Assembly: GCA_036365515.1 (NCBI GenBank)
Contig: CM070876.1
Location: forward strand, 174,977,478 to 175,041,477
DNA: 64,000 nt
Origin: Torymus aiolomorphi
Lineage: Eukaryota > Arthropoda > Insecta > Hymenoptera > Torymidae
Direction of reading: 5' to 3'
Positions 36,850 to 50,290 of this stretch are shown piece after piece (the first letter of the stretch is position 1; each line of letters starts with the position of its first letter). Made by a program: the position numbers and the translations under genes. Under the pieces are notes generated by a model that saw nothing but the letters and a program-made list of their open reading frames with translations, searched no databases and was not told the DNA's origin.

Positions 36850-38482
36850 GGACTAAAGTCGCAGATTATTGCCGCTGGTGAGTTTACTGCCCGATCGAGC
36901 GTAGCTAAGCGAGGGCAGTGATAACCCAAGGGAATGATCTACTTGAGTTCCGTGTTACATTAGAGATTCAACCCACTTCCGCAGCAGTCACCATGCAATT
37001 CACAATCAACTTCAGCAACTTCTCGTTCACGGCCACCTTGGATCAGCCCCGCTTGTGAACGTCGCCTGTTGCCGGCCGTGGCCTCAGTCTACGAGAGAGT
37101 CGTGCTATTCGAATGGTGTCGCATGTCACATGGTAATTAGTTATAATCTATTCTTCATAATTTATTAATTATTGACGGCACTTATATTACATGCTGTTTT
37201 TCTTCTTTTTTTCAATCTATTGTCTCCGATAATCATAAAAAATTTCATTGCATATATTTTTCATATATATTTTTTCTTTTTTTTTTCTAGAACGGCCGGG
37301 CCTTCAACCCAGTTTCTCTCACTCTCGCTACGTAGACATCTCATACGGCACAGTCTCACACGGCATCTTATCAGTTATCATACGACAGTGTTGTATCACA
37401 CTGTACAGTCTCAGACGGCATATTCGCATACGGCAGTGCTTCTCAAACGGCATCTCATCACATGGCATATCTCACTGGCTCGCTGCATCTAGCTAGCCAC
37501 GAGGCAACACCTCTCTGCTACGCCAAACTCAACCGGATTTTTCAAGTAGGGAAATTACACTGGCGTTTCTGAAATGGCTTTTATACCACTCTAACCTCAA
37601 AATCACAACTTTGGTATGATTTTTCAGCGCTCGTGGTATAAAATACCGTTCGAAACGAGTGCGGAAGTAAATCATCACCTTCCGCACCAGTGTCGAAATG
37701 TACTATTCTCAACTGGCTTTCTCAACTGTGGTTTTCATCTGGCTTCTCTCATCGGCTGCTTCGCATCCGCACGTTCATCTCACCGACTTTCTCATTTTGA
37801 CCATCTTAACTTACGGCTCTTCTCAACTGCACATCATCGTTGCGGGCTCACCATCACTAGACCAACTCATCAGCGTAGATTATTAATATAATCGCTACGT
37901 ACGAGTAGGTAACAACTCACACATGCGGCCATTTTATATAAAAGTGCGCTGCTATAATGAACGCATAACCAAGCTGTATAGTAGGAAATACTCAGTCACG
38001 ATTAGATCAATAATATCTAATCGTATCATCTCATTGGAAACTCACCCACAATCAAATCAACAATATTTGATTGTGTCCTTTTTGCTTATTATATGGCTAG
38101 CACTCTCATCAGTGACTTACAACGTAACTCAGCAAAACTCATCCACACTCACACAGAAAATTCATACATTCAAATTGTAACACTCATACACTCAACCAAT
38201 TTATTGTAACAGTCATACACTCAACTATTTTATTGTAACATTTACACACATCCAATTTATTTAACTTCTGTACAAAAACTGTAATTTATTGTAATTATGT
38301 AATAGTTATTTAGTTTAATAGACTTTTTATAATATATTGTGATTAATTTACTCAAGTGTTTGCCTCCCAATTTATTTTGTAAACATCCACAGCATGTCCT
38401 CATTAATATTATAGCAGTCCCCAACAATATAAGTTGTAATTTATAAACATACAAACAGTAATATTTATTATAATGATTTATT
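36850..38482. other. Spacer downstream of the transporter gene
   Basis: Region 37290-37500 repeats words like CATACGGCA/CACACGGCATC; no array of fixed period. ORFs at 37172-37891 look like readings of this repeated DNA. No gene recognised. Confidence 0.4.
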
Positions 38483-38487
38483 TTATT
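38464..38487 (-). terminator. Polyadenylation signals of transporter copy 1
   Basis: AATAAA overlaps the stop codon (38482-38487) and recurs at 38464-38469 on the minus strand, suggesting either a very short 3' UTR or use of a later signal. Confidence 0.4.
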
Positions 38488-41400
38488 GAGATTTTGGAAC
38501 AGTCTCTTTAAATGATGGATTTTCGCAACCAGTAAAATCTTTTGTACCACTTTTTGTCCACGGTTGTTCTTCAGCAGAAGCAAAAACGCCATATATTAAA
38601 GCACCAAAGAGGTAAATTCCACTACTTATTAGAAATACTGTTCGCCATTCATCAACCGTCTATTTGGAAAATAACATTATGTTTATAAGATTTTAAAATG
38701 TATAAGTGAACTTTGATGTATTAATACCAAACCTCGTTCTGCAAAATGTATCCAGTTAGAATGGGACTGATGATTCCAGGCAAGAATGTCAAATAGCCAC
38801 TAAGTCCAATCACGACACTTGTGTGTTTTCCTCCAATATCTAAGTAATTGACACTGAAAAAGTGTGATAAAAGATTGTTTAACCTGATTCTTTTAATAAC
38901 TAAAAGATGATAAAAAATTGATCAAGAATCTTTAAATCTTTTGTAACCTTTTATTAATGTGAGTTTATATATAGGATCCCTAGCTCCTGCACATAAGGGT
39001 TAAAGAATCTATCTAAAGAATATTATAGTTCACTGTTCTTTGATCACGAAAGGTAAACTATTCTTACGATATGGTTTTAAACGTATGTATTTTTGATTTG
39101 CAAAAAGTCGGTTAATAGAATTGTATTGAACACCAAAAAAATATGGCAACACAATAATATCCAAATACAATAGGACAAACAAAAGTTTGATAAATAAGAG
39201 ATATTTTATCGAATAAATAATATTTGAACAAAAACATTTGATAAGTAAAAATCACTACCTGGCAAATTTCCCATTAAATGTAAATCAACTATTTACGCTT
39301 GAGGCTCTAGTGTATCATTACGAAGATTTGTCAAAAATATATAAAAAAAAAGTAAATCTAAGACTAGAAATAAGTGCATTCAATTACCTAAAACAACGAA
39401 GGCTATTAGTAATGTTACGTCCTGTGACGTATCATTTAAATTCTATTACTCTTATCAGTTATTAGTTCGATATACATGCGAATTTCGATAACGTTTAATT
39501 CCAACGCATGCGGCATCACGGCGAAGTGAGCCACCGACATTACGAAAGCATACGCGCGTCGAAATTTTGTCTGCACTCAGCACTTTTTAATTTGAAATTG
39601 AACGGCTTACGTTTAAATGTTTATTTAAATTGTTTAAAAAGATGATCTCGACTCATCGTCAAAATCATCTTTAATCTAATTTAATAGTGTTATAAAATAA
39701 GCGGTAATCGTCCTCGTGGGCCAGTATCTCGCAGCCAGACCGCGAACTCCGTATGACTCCAGCCGACAAAAGGAGTAGTTAATTTGTAAGGACCAACACG
39801 AGTCCAGTTCAATAAAACCGACCAATTTATCAATATTTAAAATCGCACTGCTTAGATGCGTATTTTGCGAGAAAATTGTATCTCAAATTATTCTCTAAAG
39901 GCCAGCACGAGCCTAAACCATTTCTTTGACTAATTTAACTAGATCGATTAAATAAACAAAACATATTTTATAAAATCTCGAGTTATTCAATTGAGAACCT
40001 ACACCAAGAAAAGATAAAGAACCATCATAATTAATCTATCCAATATATTAAGTATTATCTTCAACTTTCCAAGACTTAACAGTAATAAGAATAGTTATTT
40101 GGTAGCTTTAAAAACTTTTAATACCCTACCTAATGAACTAAAGAAACTTTATGGTAAAAAGAATAAGGCTAAAAATTTAAAGAGTAAATTAAAAAAATAT
40201 ATTTAAAACAGGGTTGTTACGAGTAGAAGCTCCTAGAGCTTAATCGCGCGAGTTGCACGTCAGCAGCTCGCAGGACATCGAACCTCAACTATAGCTGCGC
40301 GTCAGCAGCACGCGATGTAAAAACTCCCGAAACTCAAGCGTGTGAATGGAAGCGAGCTGCATGTCAGCAGATCGCAGGACGACGAACCTCGAACGACAGC
40401 TGCAAGTCAGCAGCGCATCGAACCCAAGAACGAAATGATGAAACTCGGGCGCATCAGACACAGCATCGAAAAGCTAACACGATGGCTCGATCGGCAATCA
40501 ACGAAGTTAGCGATTGACTCCCACCCACGGACACTTTGATACTGGTATAAATACGGGACAGAGCACATATGAGAGGGGAGTTCAAGACCATCTGGGAACG
40601 AGAGTTCAAGACCATCCAGGAACGAGCGAGGAAGAACGAACGAGGAAGCTCTACACTCGCGACCTACGAGAGGACGATCGCAAGTCAACCGCGCCGCGAC
40701 ATTTAAACACGTTAGGGATACCTCTCTCTTATTAACGGGAAATAAATATCAGTACACATATAAACCGACTAGTATTTCACTGCATCGCTTCGAGCGCAAA
40801 CTTGGAGCGATCCGAGAACCAGAACCATCCACATCCTCGAATACGTCGCACACGTAACATATTAATTCCCCGCCGAGTCACGCCATGCCGTTTTTTTATC
40901 GAGTCCTCCTCCATTTATTTATTCTATACGATTATTAAATCGTAACACAGGGTAAACATAGGATTAATTTTAAGAGCAGATACTGATTGTTTGTTTTAAT
41001 ATATAAATTCTATATTTATTAAAATTTTACTATGTAAGTTAGTTGTGTAAGTTATTATTCTAATGTATTCCTCTAGTCTATGTACAGGTAGCTATGTCTA
41101 TCTCTATACAATTACGCACATGTAATTAATCTGGGTAAATAAATAAATAAACTATTATCCGTTATGCTAATTTCATGATTTATTAAAAAAAAGTTAATTA
41201 ATGCAGAAATCATACTTATATTTCATTCAATTTGTACGTATATTAACTAACCAAAACAACTTCACACAGAGTAACTAAAGAAGAATTTTGTTTCCAATGA
41301 TAATTTCAATCGAAATTCTGTAAGAGATAGAATGAACCTACTAAAATAAACTCTACTTTAATCTTGCTATGCACTTTAATCGTACTAAATCATTGTTAAC

Positions 41401-44400
41401 CTATTTATCGCTAAAATGAAATCGATGACGCTATTTTAATATGTAAAAATAGGAACTTACGCAAATCCTGCACGCGTGAGTCCTTCAAATCCAATGGAAA
41501 ATATAATGCAAATAACAGCCACAATTGGTGTCATTATAAATGCTGTACAAGCCATAAAAATACTTTGACAGACAAAAGCTGTACAAGTGAAACTTTTCCG
41601 GACTTGTGTTGTAGTTAAGATCTTTTTGGAACGAAGATAATCAGCTAGTTGACCAGCACTTAAAATTAGTGCAGAAGCTAAAATATACGGTAGGGAAGCA
41701 TAGATTCCAGCTTTTTCTAATGGGAAACCCAATGCATCTATATGAAAAATAATGAAGATGATGAAGTTTTAATATTTGTATATTTATTTCCAAATAAACA
41801 AATTACCGCTCATAAATTTAGGTAAGTATGTGACCATTGTGTAGAATCCCCAATTCTCTGTTGTGTTCGCTATAAATATAGCCCATACAGGTACCGATGT
41901 AAGTATGGCTTTCCATGGATGTGATATTCGCTGCATTGTTAATAAAATAGAAACTTCATTAATCGGTGCAAGAATAACACGAAATTAGAAAAAATAATGA
42001 AATTTGTACTTAAAAAGTCAATAATAAAGTAATTCCTCAAATATTTTTTATATATCTTCTGAAGGAATTGATATTTTTGAATGGGATTGATTGGACTCAA
42101 GATGTTTCGCAGATAAACTATGTACTCTCCTTCACAATTATAAGATTGTATTAACAAACCTTATTATCGACGGTGTCCAAACTACTATTGATGTAATGGA
42201 GCTCAGATTGACTAATGTGCGGATCGTCGGCAGGTCGATCTTTGACAACAATGCACCAACAAATATACCATAGGATTCCTACAATACCTGGAATGTAGAA
42301 GATGCTAGGCCAATCAAACCGTTCAGCCAGAATACTACAAATAAGCATGCCCAATACAATACCGGTACTGCCGCCAGTATATATTATAGTAGTCATCTTT
42401 GAACGCTCTAATAGAGGTGCCCAGTACGACAAAATTCCATTCATCGCTATATACGCTGCGCCCTATTTTGTTAAGTGTAAAATCATTAGCCTTTACTCAA
42501 ACACAATTTTAATCGAGTATATTCGTTTGTCAAATAAAATGAAATGAGTTTTAGTTTTGTTAATCTACCCACTTCTATAACACCGAATCCATTTTAAATC
42601 GGACGGCCCGACTGCCATCACATCACCGAACATTTTGGAATTCAAGTAAGCTATTCTTCTCTTAAAATGATTTGATATGTATTTCTTTTGTTTACACTAA
42701 AATTGCATCCTGTTTGCATTATTCAAAATTTTTTACAATATTCAGACTTCGAAATTTTATTTTTCAAGGTTATTTTCAAACTGATGTAATTTTACGAGTT
42801 TTTTAAGCTTTCGAGTAAAATATATGCGGTTTTACTCAGTTTAACGTCCTTTTTGACCCCCTGGAAGATATTTTTATAAAAACTACGAAATGCATAAGAT
42901 TTGCAGGTTGACTAAAAAATGCACTTTTCAGAAAAATACATTTTTTTCAAAAACCGCATTTGTTTCATGATTTTTTTTGTGGTAGGGAGCATAAATAACT
43001 CAAACCATGTACGTCAGATCGTCCACTTTTTCTCATAGAAAGAGAACAAAAATATTAAGTGCAATCAAATTTGCTTGTCTTATGAGGTGGTCAATACCCT
43101 GGTGGAAATCGATTCCATTATTTACCTAATAAATATCTAGTTTCCCCAATAATCGTCAAAAATTAGACACTTTTCTTGGCCATTTCTATCTATCGATGAA
43201 ACGATTTTTCCAATCATATTCGCCATTTAATAGACAGAATAATAGAATAAGTTTTTTCACAAATTTGCATTAGCTTATTTATGAGTATTTAAAAAATATA
43301 ATGTTGGCCAGTTTGTTTAGTTAGGAAATGGCTAATAAGAGGCTTGCTATATAATGGCAAGGAGTGAGAGAGACAGAATCAATCGGAAAAATCATTGTTT
43401 TCGTTTGTATCCCCTGAAACAGTACTATAAACGAATTAAATACCAATAATTTGTGCTTACATTTTCGATAGCTATCTTTTTTTAATATTTGTTTAAAGAT
43501 GCATGATCAAATTACAGAAACAATTTAGTTTAAACATTTTAAGGTTGTATTATCTCCATTAAATAGGAAATATGGCTGGAAAAGTCGTTTCATCACTGCC
43601 CAGAAATTAGCTATTTTTACTAGCTATTTATTATTTTCCTTGCCATTTCTGATAAACAATTATTACCAGGGTATAGTCAATATAAATTGCTTTGTTTAGA
43701 TATGTAAATAATATACAAATACATACGTGGACGCGTATATACACACACAATTAAAGATCTTTTTAATTTTTAATTTTTTAATTTTATGAGAACCTTTGTC
43801 GGATATTGCTCTGTTTTTACTTCAGTGAATTACAGTTTTGATGATGATTAACAGTTTTTGCTCTAAAAGTATGTGCTTTACCTTGATAACTTTTTAACCC
43901 ACATACGAGTTTTTTTAATTGTTTTATAATTTACTATATGGGTGAAAATTATCTGACGTGCATATTTGAGCTTTGAGTAAGAAAAAAAAAAGTTTTTAAA
44001 TTGCGTTTTTTTGGTTTGTATTATATGTTTCTCGTAGTATCTAGAATACCTGTTTACAGTGGTTGCGCAGGATCGATTCATTAGGTGGAAATATTAAAGT
44101 TTTAAGGTTATTATATGCCAGGGGAATTACATGTGTGACAGGGAATTACATGTATCAAGGTCTAAAAGTTCCGAGTGCCCGACGATGGAGTCTGTATGGT
44201 GCGCACCCTAGGTTTTTGCCTCTAGGCATTGGAACTCACCGAATGCGTGGTCTACATGTTCAGGGTGGCCGATGACGGAGTCTAGGTGGTGCGCATCGTA
44301 GGTTTTTGGCTCTAGGTGTTGGAAATCATCGAATGCCTCGCCTAGGTGTTCGGGGTAGCCGATGACAGAGTCTAGGTGGAGCGCTCCGTAGTCTTTTGCG

Positions 44401-47400
44401 GCTGGGGATCCGAATGCATTTCATGCCTAGTCTAGGTGGTCGGGGTACCTGATGTCTAAGCGATGCGTTCCAATACCTAGAGGCAAAAACTACGGAGCGC
44501 ACTACCTAAACTCCATCGTCTGCCACGTCAAAGACCTATACCACGCTTTCCATGCATTCCAACACTCAGAAGCAAAAAACTAAGGAGCGCACCATCTAGA
44601 CGCCATCATTAGTCACCCCAAAGACTTAGCCCACGAAATCGATGTGTTCCAACACCTAGATGCTAAAAACTACGGAGCGCATCACCTAGACATCGTCATC
44701 GGCTACCCCGAACATCGGGACCACGTATTAGGTGCGTCCTGATGTCTAAACGCAAAAACTACGCAGCTCATCGTCTAGACTCCATCATCGGCCTCTCCAA
44801 AGACCTACACCACGCATTCTATGCATTCCAAGCCCTAGAGGCAGGAAACTACGGAGCGTGCCACCTAGACTCCATCATCGGCCACCCCACGTTAACCATC
44901 TAAAACGCCTTTCAATAGGCCTTTCAATGTGCCGTGTTCGTCAAGACAGAAAAGTATTTATTGATTGGAATCGATTGTTTCCTATGAATGAACTTATGCC
45001 AGAGAATATTACAGGTCAGGGGACATTACATGTATGATTTCTTTTACTTTATTACGATAAAAATCAAAATCTCCAAATCTGACTCGTATTATTTTACCTG
45101 AAATTTCCTATATGCATTGGTCTTAAAAATCTTCTTTGTCTTTGAGTTATAATCTGCCAGGGAAATTATATTTAAAAAGGTACCCGCTCTATTAACGCAG
45201 AAAAAATCCTGTATTTTTTATGTATCACCTTGAAATATTAAAATTGAAGTTTTTACGTTTAAAGTAAGTCTGAAGTTTATAATTGCACTTGGTTAAAAAA
45301 GATTTCTATGCACGCATTTCATTTTTAAGGATATTAATCATAACACAGCTGTCGTGCAAAAAAAATTTGTTACAAAGTTCAGCAGGTGCTGCACACTAAA
45401 AAAATTAATGAAAGTGCTGACCTTGAACGTAATTCAAATTGTCAATATCAAAGTAAAAAATTAAGACATACAAGGGGAGCACCAGGAATGCGGGTTCTGG
45501 ATTCGGTTGAAACTGTAGAAAGGACTTCTTTATGACAAATAATGAGACACGTGTCTCAGGGTTTTTGTGAATGGGCCTTTTGTTCCGAGATTCAAGCTAT
45601 TTTATGTCTAAAATGAACTATTTTTGATAAAAATGGGATATCTTTCTGTGGTTATAGCTTTTTGAATATTTCGGTTATGTAAATGGATTAAGAAGTTTCT
45701 AAAAGAAGGCAAAAAAAGCTTTAATTTAAGCTGCGTTTCATTAAAAAATGTCGATTTTTTAAAAAGTTACAGGCTATCAAAAATACAGTAAGAAAATCAC
45801 TCGAAATTTCTTATTTTTTTTCAAGCATTTAACGGGTGATATTTTATAATTACTGTTATATCTATCCTCCATAATGAATTAATAATATTAAGAAACAATG
45901 GTAAGGATCAACCCAGGGTGCAAAGAAAGTATACACTAAAATTTTCATTTTCCAAGGCCACAACGTTTCGCTAGTCTAGTTCGCTAGCCTCATCAGGTGA
46001 ACATTTATTTCAAATAAAATTTTTTTCGCCGTAGATATTTTTAGAGAAGATGCTCTGCGTCAAACTACAAGTCGGTGCGATGTGAATCTTGTAGTTTGAC
46101 GCAGAGCATCAGCTCTAAAAATGTCTACGGCGAAAAAAATTTTATTTGAAATAAATGTTCACCTGATGAGGCTAGCGAACTAGACTAACGAAACGTTGTG
46201 GCCTTGGAAAATGAAAATTTGAGTGTATATTTTCTTTGCACCCTGGGTTGATCCTCACCATTGTTTCTTAATATTATTAAGGGTGGTATTTTAAGCTATC
46301 TTCTAACTTTATCTTTGATAGCCTATAACTTTAAAAAAAACGACATTCATAGCTTAAATTAAAGGTTTTTTACCTTCTTTCATAAGCTTTTTAGTCCATT
46401 TGTATGACCGAAATATTCAAAGAGCTATAACTAAAGAAAGAGACCCCATTTTTATCGAAAATTGTTTATTTTAGACATAAAATAGCTTGGGTCTCGGAAA
46501 AAAGGCCCATTCGCAAAAACCCCGAGATCCGTGTCTCATTATTTGTCATAACGAAGTATCTCCTACAGTTTTAGCCAAATCCAGGACTCGCATTCCTGGT
46601 GCTCCCCTTGTTAGTACGGTTTTCGAAATCAAGAACTGCGCCTGCAGCATCACGTGATAATATGTAATTATGGCCGTGTTACAGCCAGAGGACGTTACAT
46701 TTCATACTTTAATCAAGTTAAACATAACAATAAAATCAACTTTGATCAAGTTTGATAATTTTATTACATAAAAGCACATATAATCTATTAATACGAATTT
46801 TTTTGTAATTTTATCTCTGATATTGAATTAAATATTTAGATATTACAAAAATATGCACGTTAAATGATTTTCACACATATCCTTTTGTGAATATACTATT
46901 TTAATTCCATTGCTATAATTTTGAACAATGTTTTACGAAATCATTAGCATTTTGTATAGCTTTTTGAAATAGCATAATGCTTTAGAAGCTTGCCTCTGCC
47001 ATCCGCTCCGGTTGAAAAGATCTGATAAAAACTAATAAAAATTTGCAGATTCGGGTGCAAAACCCGCATAGGTTATTAGGTTTCTGCACCCTTTTTATCT
47101 GGTTTTATCAGACCTTTTTAACGGGGACAGCTCTCTTACCATGTCCTGCAACAGAAAATAGCAGGTGGCTGTTCGATTTGAAACGGCCGGTTCACACACA
47201 AAAGTGCCGGTTCGCATGTAGATTAAATTTTTGTTATTAGAGGCGCAAGTTTACTGTTTCTTTATTTATAAAATTATTTTATAAAAAAAATTATCACATG
47301 AAATTGGAGTTAACGCTTCAATCAGCTGTTTCATTATATTGTTTTTATAGCATATTTTAATAATTTGAATCAACTTTAAGAAAAGTAGAGTAAACTAAAA

Positions 47401-49167
47401 AATACAAACCTCAAAGATTCCCTCGATCGCTCTCACAGTGATTAGCGCATAAACGTTCCATTTAGCTACGAATGGAGTAATTATGGATAATAATGATGTC
47501 ACAGCAATGCCAAGACCAAAAATTCGTGCACCACCAATACGCGCCGCTATCCAACCTCCAGGTAGCGATGTTGTAATATAACCATAATAAAAGGAGCTAT
47601 GAACTAGCCCTTGCAACTTGGAATCCCATTCAAATTCTCGACCCTATATATAAAAAGAAATTTTTTATTAATAGGAACATATTATTTGCATAAAACACAT
47701 AAGTAAACAGCAGTTAAAGGAGTTTTTTCGACGAAGTTGTTTTTATAATCATTTTATTCAATAATTATTTCATTTAGGATATCGAAATTTTGTTTTTGCT
47801 TTCTCAAAGATAAAGCTTAGTGACAGTGAAATTTTTGGAGTCCAAGATTTCGGTGATTTTCGATGTTTCTGACGTCAGGGAGTAAACACAATACTTTACT
47901 TACGCGTGGTATGCGAAAAAATAAATAACTGTACACTCAACGTGCATGTCTAATATAACCACTTTTCTTGTTAATATTTTTGTAAACAAGTGACAATGAT
48001 TCGGAAAATTTTAAAATAAATTGGCCATATATCTTTTACCATTTTTAGCGACCTTTATATTTAATTAAGCTTTTCAATTATTTAAATTTTTTAATAGGGA
48101 AAATTATACAACTATTGGAATAAGAGCAGCAAAGTAGCAAATGGGAACTATATTTTTGAATGCAGTACACCTACTAGATGAGAAACATCTGCAATACGAA
48201 ATAAATGTACTGACAATGACTGATGCCGTCTTATTCGCGGCTCAAGGGCAAATTGGCCTTGGGTTCAACAATTCAACGCAGGCCTCAAAAACTATTAGGA
48301 TGACAGTGAAAACCATATAGAGCAATCTTTCTGATTTAAATTGCGAATGGAGTGGCTACCTATCTCAAAAGATTGAAGAGCTGTCCATTCTGCTTCGCGA
48401 CCTTCAGCTTTAATATATTCCATATCTTTCACAGTTTTGAGTGAGTATGATTTGTACATAGCGCCTCTTCCGATCATAGGCAGACGAAAGATATACTACT
48501 ACCGGTGGATATGTATAGAACGAAGAATCAGTTTCGATAATGAAAAAGTCAGCAGCATACGCGGATGACTGATAATTCGCTGTTGATATGCTGATAGGGA
48601 AACTCATCAGTCCAGAGGTTAGAGCTATGCGCCAATACGTATCAAGAACGAGGTCGGAAAAAGGAAACGAGAGGCCACAACAACGAGCAATTGACGATCA
48701 ACCACTTATCCTTCTAGAAGTTTTACCTCAACCGCTGATCAATCAGTGTTACGGGTGGATTCTCTCTGGTGCAATACATACCGAATATCGAAACATCCAG
48801 ATGTATTGCAGTAAATAACGTATGGGCCATATCTACGAAATATCGACACGCGTAGCATCGTCACGATGCATCAGGCAATGATACACCTATCTACACTCTC
48901 ACTCAGGATCCACCGGGAAGAGTCAGAAGCATCGAAGAATAATATAAATACGAAAACTTCCGGCTGAATGGGGCAGTACTAGCGAACCAAAGAGTACAAC
49001 AGGAGAGTACAATAGGCGGACATAGGAGAAGACACGCACAAAAGAACAGACGACAACTCCATTTGGGGTTTATCGACAACCAGGATAAGTAAATTGTGTA
49101 CTTTACTGCGTCGCTTATAATTGACATACTCTATCTCCCTCGCGCTCTCTCTCTCTCCTCTCTTTCT

Positions 49168-49198
<31 letters not shown>

Positions 49199-49436
49199 AT
49201 CACTATCTCTCTTAATCTCTTTCTCTTTAATAAGCAAAGCGATCAGTACTTACATAAGTTTGGCCGTTTTCATCTATTAAAGTGCGATTTGATGTCATTT
49301 TTACAACAGCAATGCTTAAATTCACTCGCAGAACATATGCTATAAGAAGTCCTAAAAATGAGAATGCAGTTACGATGTATCTTCTTTTTTTCCAAAATTT
49401 CCATGTTGGTAGTTCCTGGTTTTCATTCAAATTCAT
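38483..49436 (-). CDS. SLC17-type MFS anion/phosphate cotransporter, copy 1 (intact, 7 exons, 472 aa)
   Basis: Exons, 5' to 3': 49436-49254, 47643-47410, 42462-42160, 41930-41807, 41737-41461, 38853-38733, 38659-38483. All junctions are GT-AG and in phase, giving 472 residues, normal for the insect SLC17 family. It starts MNLNENQELPTWKFWKKRRY, followed by TM1 and the family signature YVLRVNLSIAVVKMT. Exon 2 carries KLQGLVHSSFYYGYI and LPGGWIAARIGG, and exon 3 WAPLLERSKMT. Exon 4 has HPWKAILTSVPVWAIF and GFYTMVTYLPKFM, and the last exons hold the C-terminal helices, ending KETVPKSQ. SLC17 proteins are about 12-helix sodium- or proton-coupled anion transporters; the substrate cannot be read here. 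Exon 3 reads GAAYIAMNGILSYWAPLLERS where copy 2 reads GVTYPAMNAIFSYWAPPLERS, so this copy departs from the family consensus. Introns 2 and 5 are swollen by mobile elements. An upstream non-coding exon is possible. Confidence 0.88.
39413..40081 (+). mobile_element. Solo LTR-A in intron 5 of copy 1
   Basis: TGTTACGTCCTGTGACG.. to ..TTCCAAGACTTAACA, 669 bp, flanked by GTAA on both sides (39409-39412, 40082-40085). Opposite in orientation to the host gene. Absent from intron 5 of copy 2. Confidence 0.92.
40215..40947 (+). mobile_element. Solo LTR-E in intron 5 of copy 1
   Basis: TGTTACGAGTAGAAGCTCC.. to ..TTAAATCGTAACA, flanked by CAGGGT on both sides (40209-40214, 40948-40953). TATA-like GGTATAAATA at about 40545, AATAAA at 40742. 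Absent from copy 2's intron 5. Confidence 0.87.
43098..43671 (+). mobile_element. Dispersed MITE, copy 2, in intron 2
   Basis: Ends CCCTGGTGG and ..TACCAGGG with TA outside both, 574 bp. The inverted, diverged copy is at 1-502. No ORF. Confidence 0.78.
44170..44900. repeat. 90-bp satellite in two opposing arrays
   Basis: Plus-oriented units (key word GATGACGGAGTCTAGGTGG) start near 44181, 44271 and 44361, exactly 90 bp apart. After a switch at about 44460 the complement (CCACCTAGACTCCATCATC type) recurs at about 44511, 44601, 44691, 44781 and 44871, again every 90 bp. So three units face five inverted units. The unit also contains the word ..CTCTAGG.GTTGGAA... No long ORF spans it. Confidence 0.88.
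45471..46610. mobile_element. Long palindromic foldback element, 1.14 kb, in intron 2
   Basis: Starts CAAGGGGAGCACCAGGAATG and ends with the complement (..CATTCCTGGTGCTCCCCTTG). Arms of about 560 bp pair to a centre near 46075, where GATGCTCTGCGTCAAACTAC faces its complement. No ORF and no obvious target duplication. Confidence 0.85.
47005..47130. repeat. Small hairpin repeat in intron 2
   Basis: GGTTGAAAAGATCTGATAAAA pairs with TTTTATCAGACCTTTTTAAC; inner GGGTGCAAAACC faces GGTTTCTGCACCC. Confidence 0.6.
48100..48830 (-). other. Intron-1 relic shared with copy 2 (63460-63990)
   Basis: Sequence such as TTGGAATAAGAGCAG and TTCAACGCAGG and AGCAATCTTTCTGA recurs at 63479-63990. It proves that the duplication includes intron 1. 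Minus-strand frames of 60-65 codons here are broken and I do not recognise a protein. Confidence 0.6.
49138..49222. repeat. CT-rich microsatellite in intron 1
   Basis: Interrupted CT/TCTC tract with a C9 run, next to exon 1. Confidence 0.85.
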
Positions 49437-49639
49437 TTGTATAGAGCTGATATAGGAAATGCGTGGGTTGGTACAATAGCACGCTTAAATTTATAATAAA
49501 TATTTGAAGTTCTTAGTTAATTATTAGATTGAATAACCTCATTAAATATACTTATTTAATAATCAAAAGAAACTGCAGCTCTCTCGACTGATAACTAAAA
49601 TAATAAATAAGGATATTTAAAATTTTTATTTAAATATTG

Positions 49640-50290
49640 ATTAAGGGGACAAGCCATGATTAGGGGGTCAAAAAATTGACTTTTTTTTATTTACTATTTT
49701 GATAGCAAATTTTTCGCTAAATAAGATGCTTCCCACCGCATTTCGAAATTCGATTTCGTTTAAAAAATACAGCTAAAACCGTGAAGTTACTTTTTTTTGC
49801 ATATTTAGTGATTTCACTCAAAATATCACTTTTAGACATTATACTATTGTTAATCTTATTAATCTTATATTATTTTATGTTTTACAGCATACAATACGTA
49901 AATGCATAACGTAAATATACATTGACATTGTAGACGAACTTAATTCGAGTTATAAATCTCGTGTATCTTACTCTACTTATAGAAAGGTATGTACGTAAAA
50001 TACTCATAGGTGGTTGAAAATCTCCCAGCTGTTTCAATGTTGTTTCAGCGCCATGATCGTTGGGATTTAAACTGAAGTATTTTTAATGTAGTTGAATCTA
50101 CATTTTTCAATGCAATTTATTTAGTAAATGTATATTTTTTTTTCCTATTATAAACATTTACATGCTCTTAGAGCAAAGAATAATATTGAAAATTTGGCTT
50201 ATAGGTTAGCTACATACCTAAATTAAAACTTGCCATTTTTGAAAGTGTTTTTTTCTCAGTGAGTGACTTTTGTGTATTCAACCCGTTAAC
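49640..50290. other. Upstream flank of copy 1, nothing recognised
   Basis: AT-rich. No clear TATA/initiator combination could be assigned to the transporter. Confidence 0.35.

Noticed and set aside
44063..44275. 70-codon ORF over the satellite
   Set aside because: The repeat is 90 bp (30 codons), which invited a repeat-protein reading, but the frame closes within about one unit and the array inverts.
44170..44900. CRISPR-like array
   Set aside because: Regular spacing, but the whole 90-bp unit repeats with no unique spacers, and the window is an insect genome.
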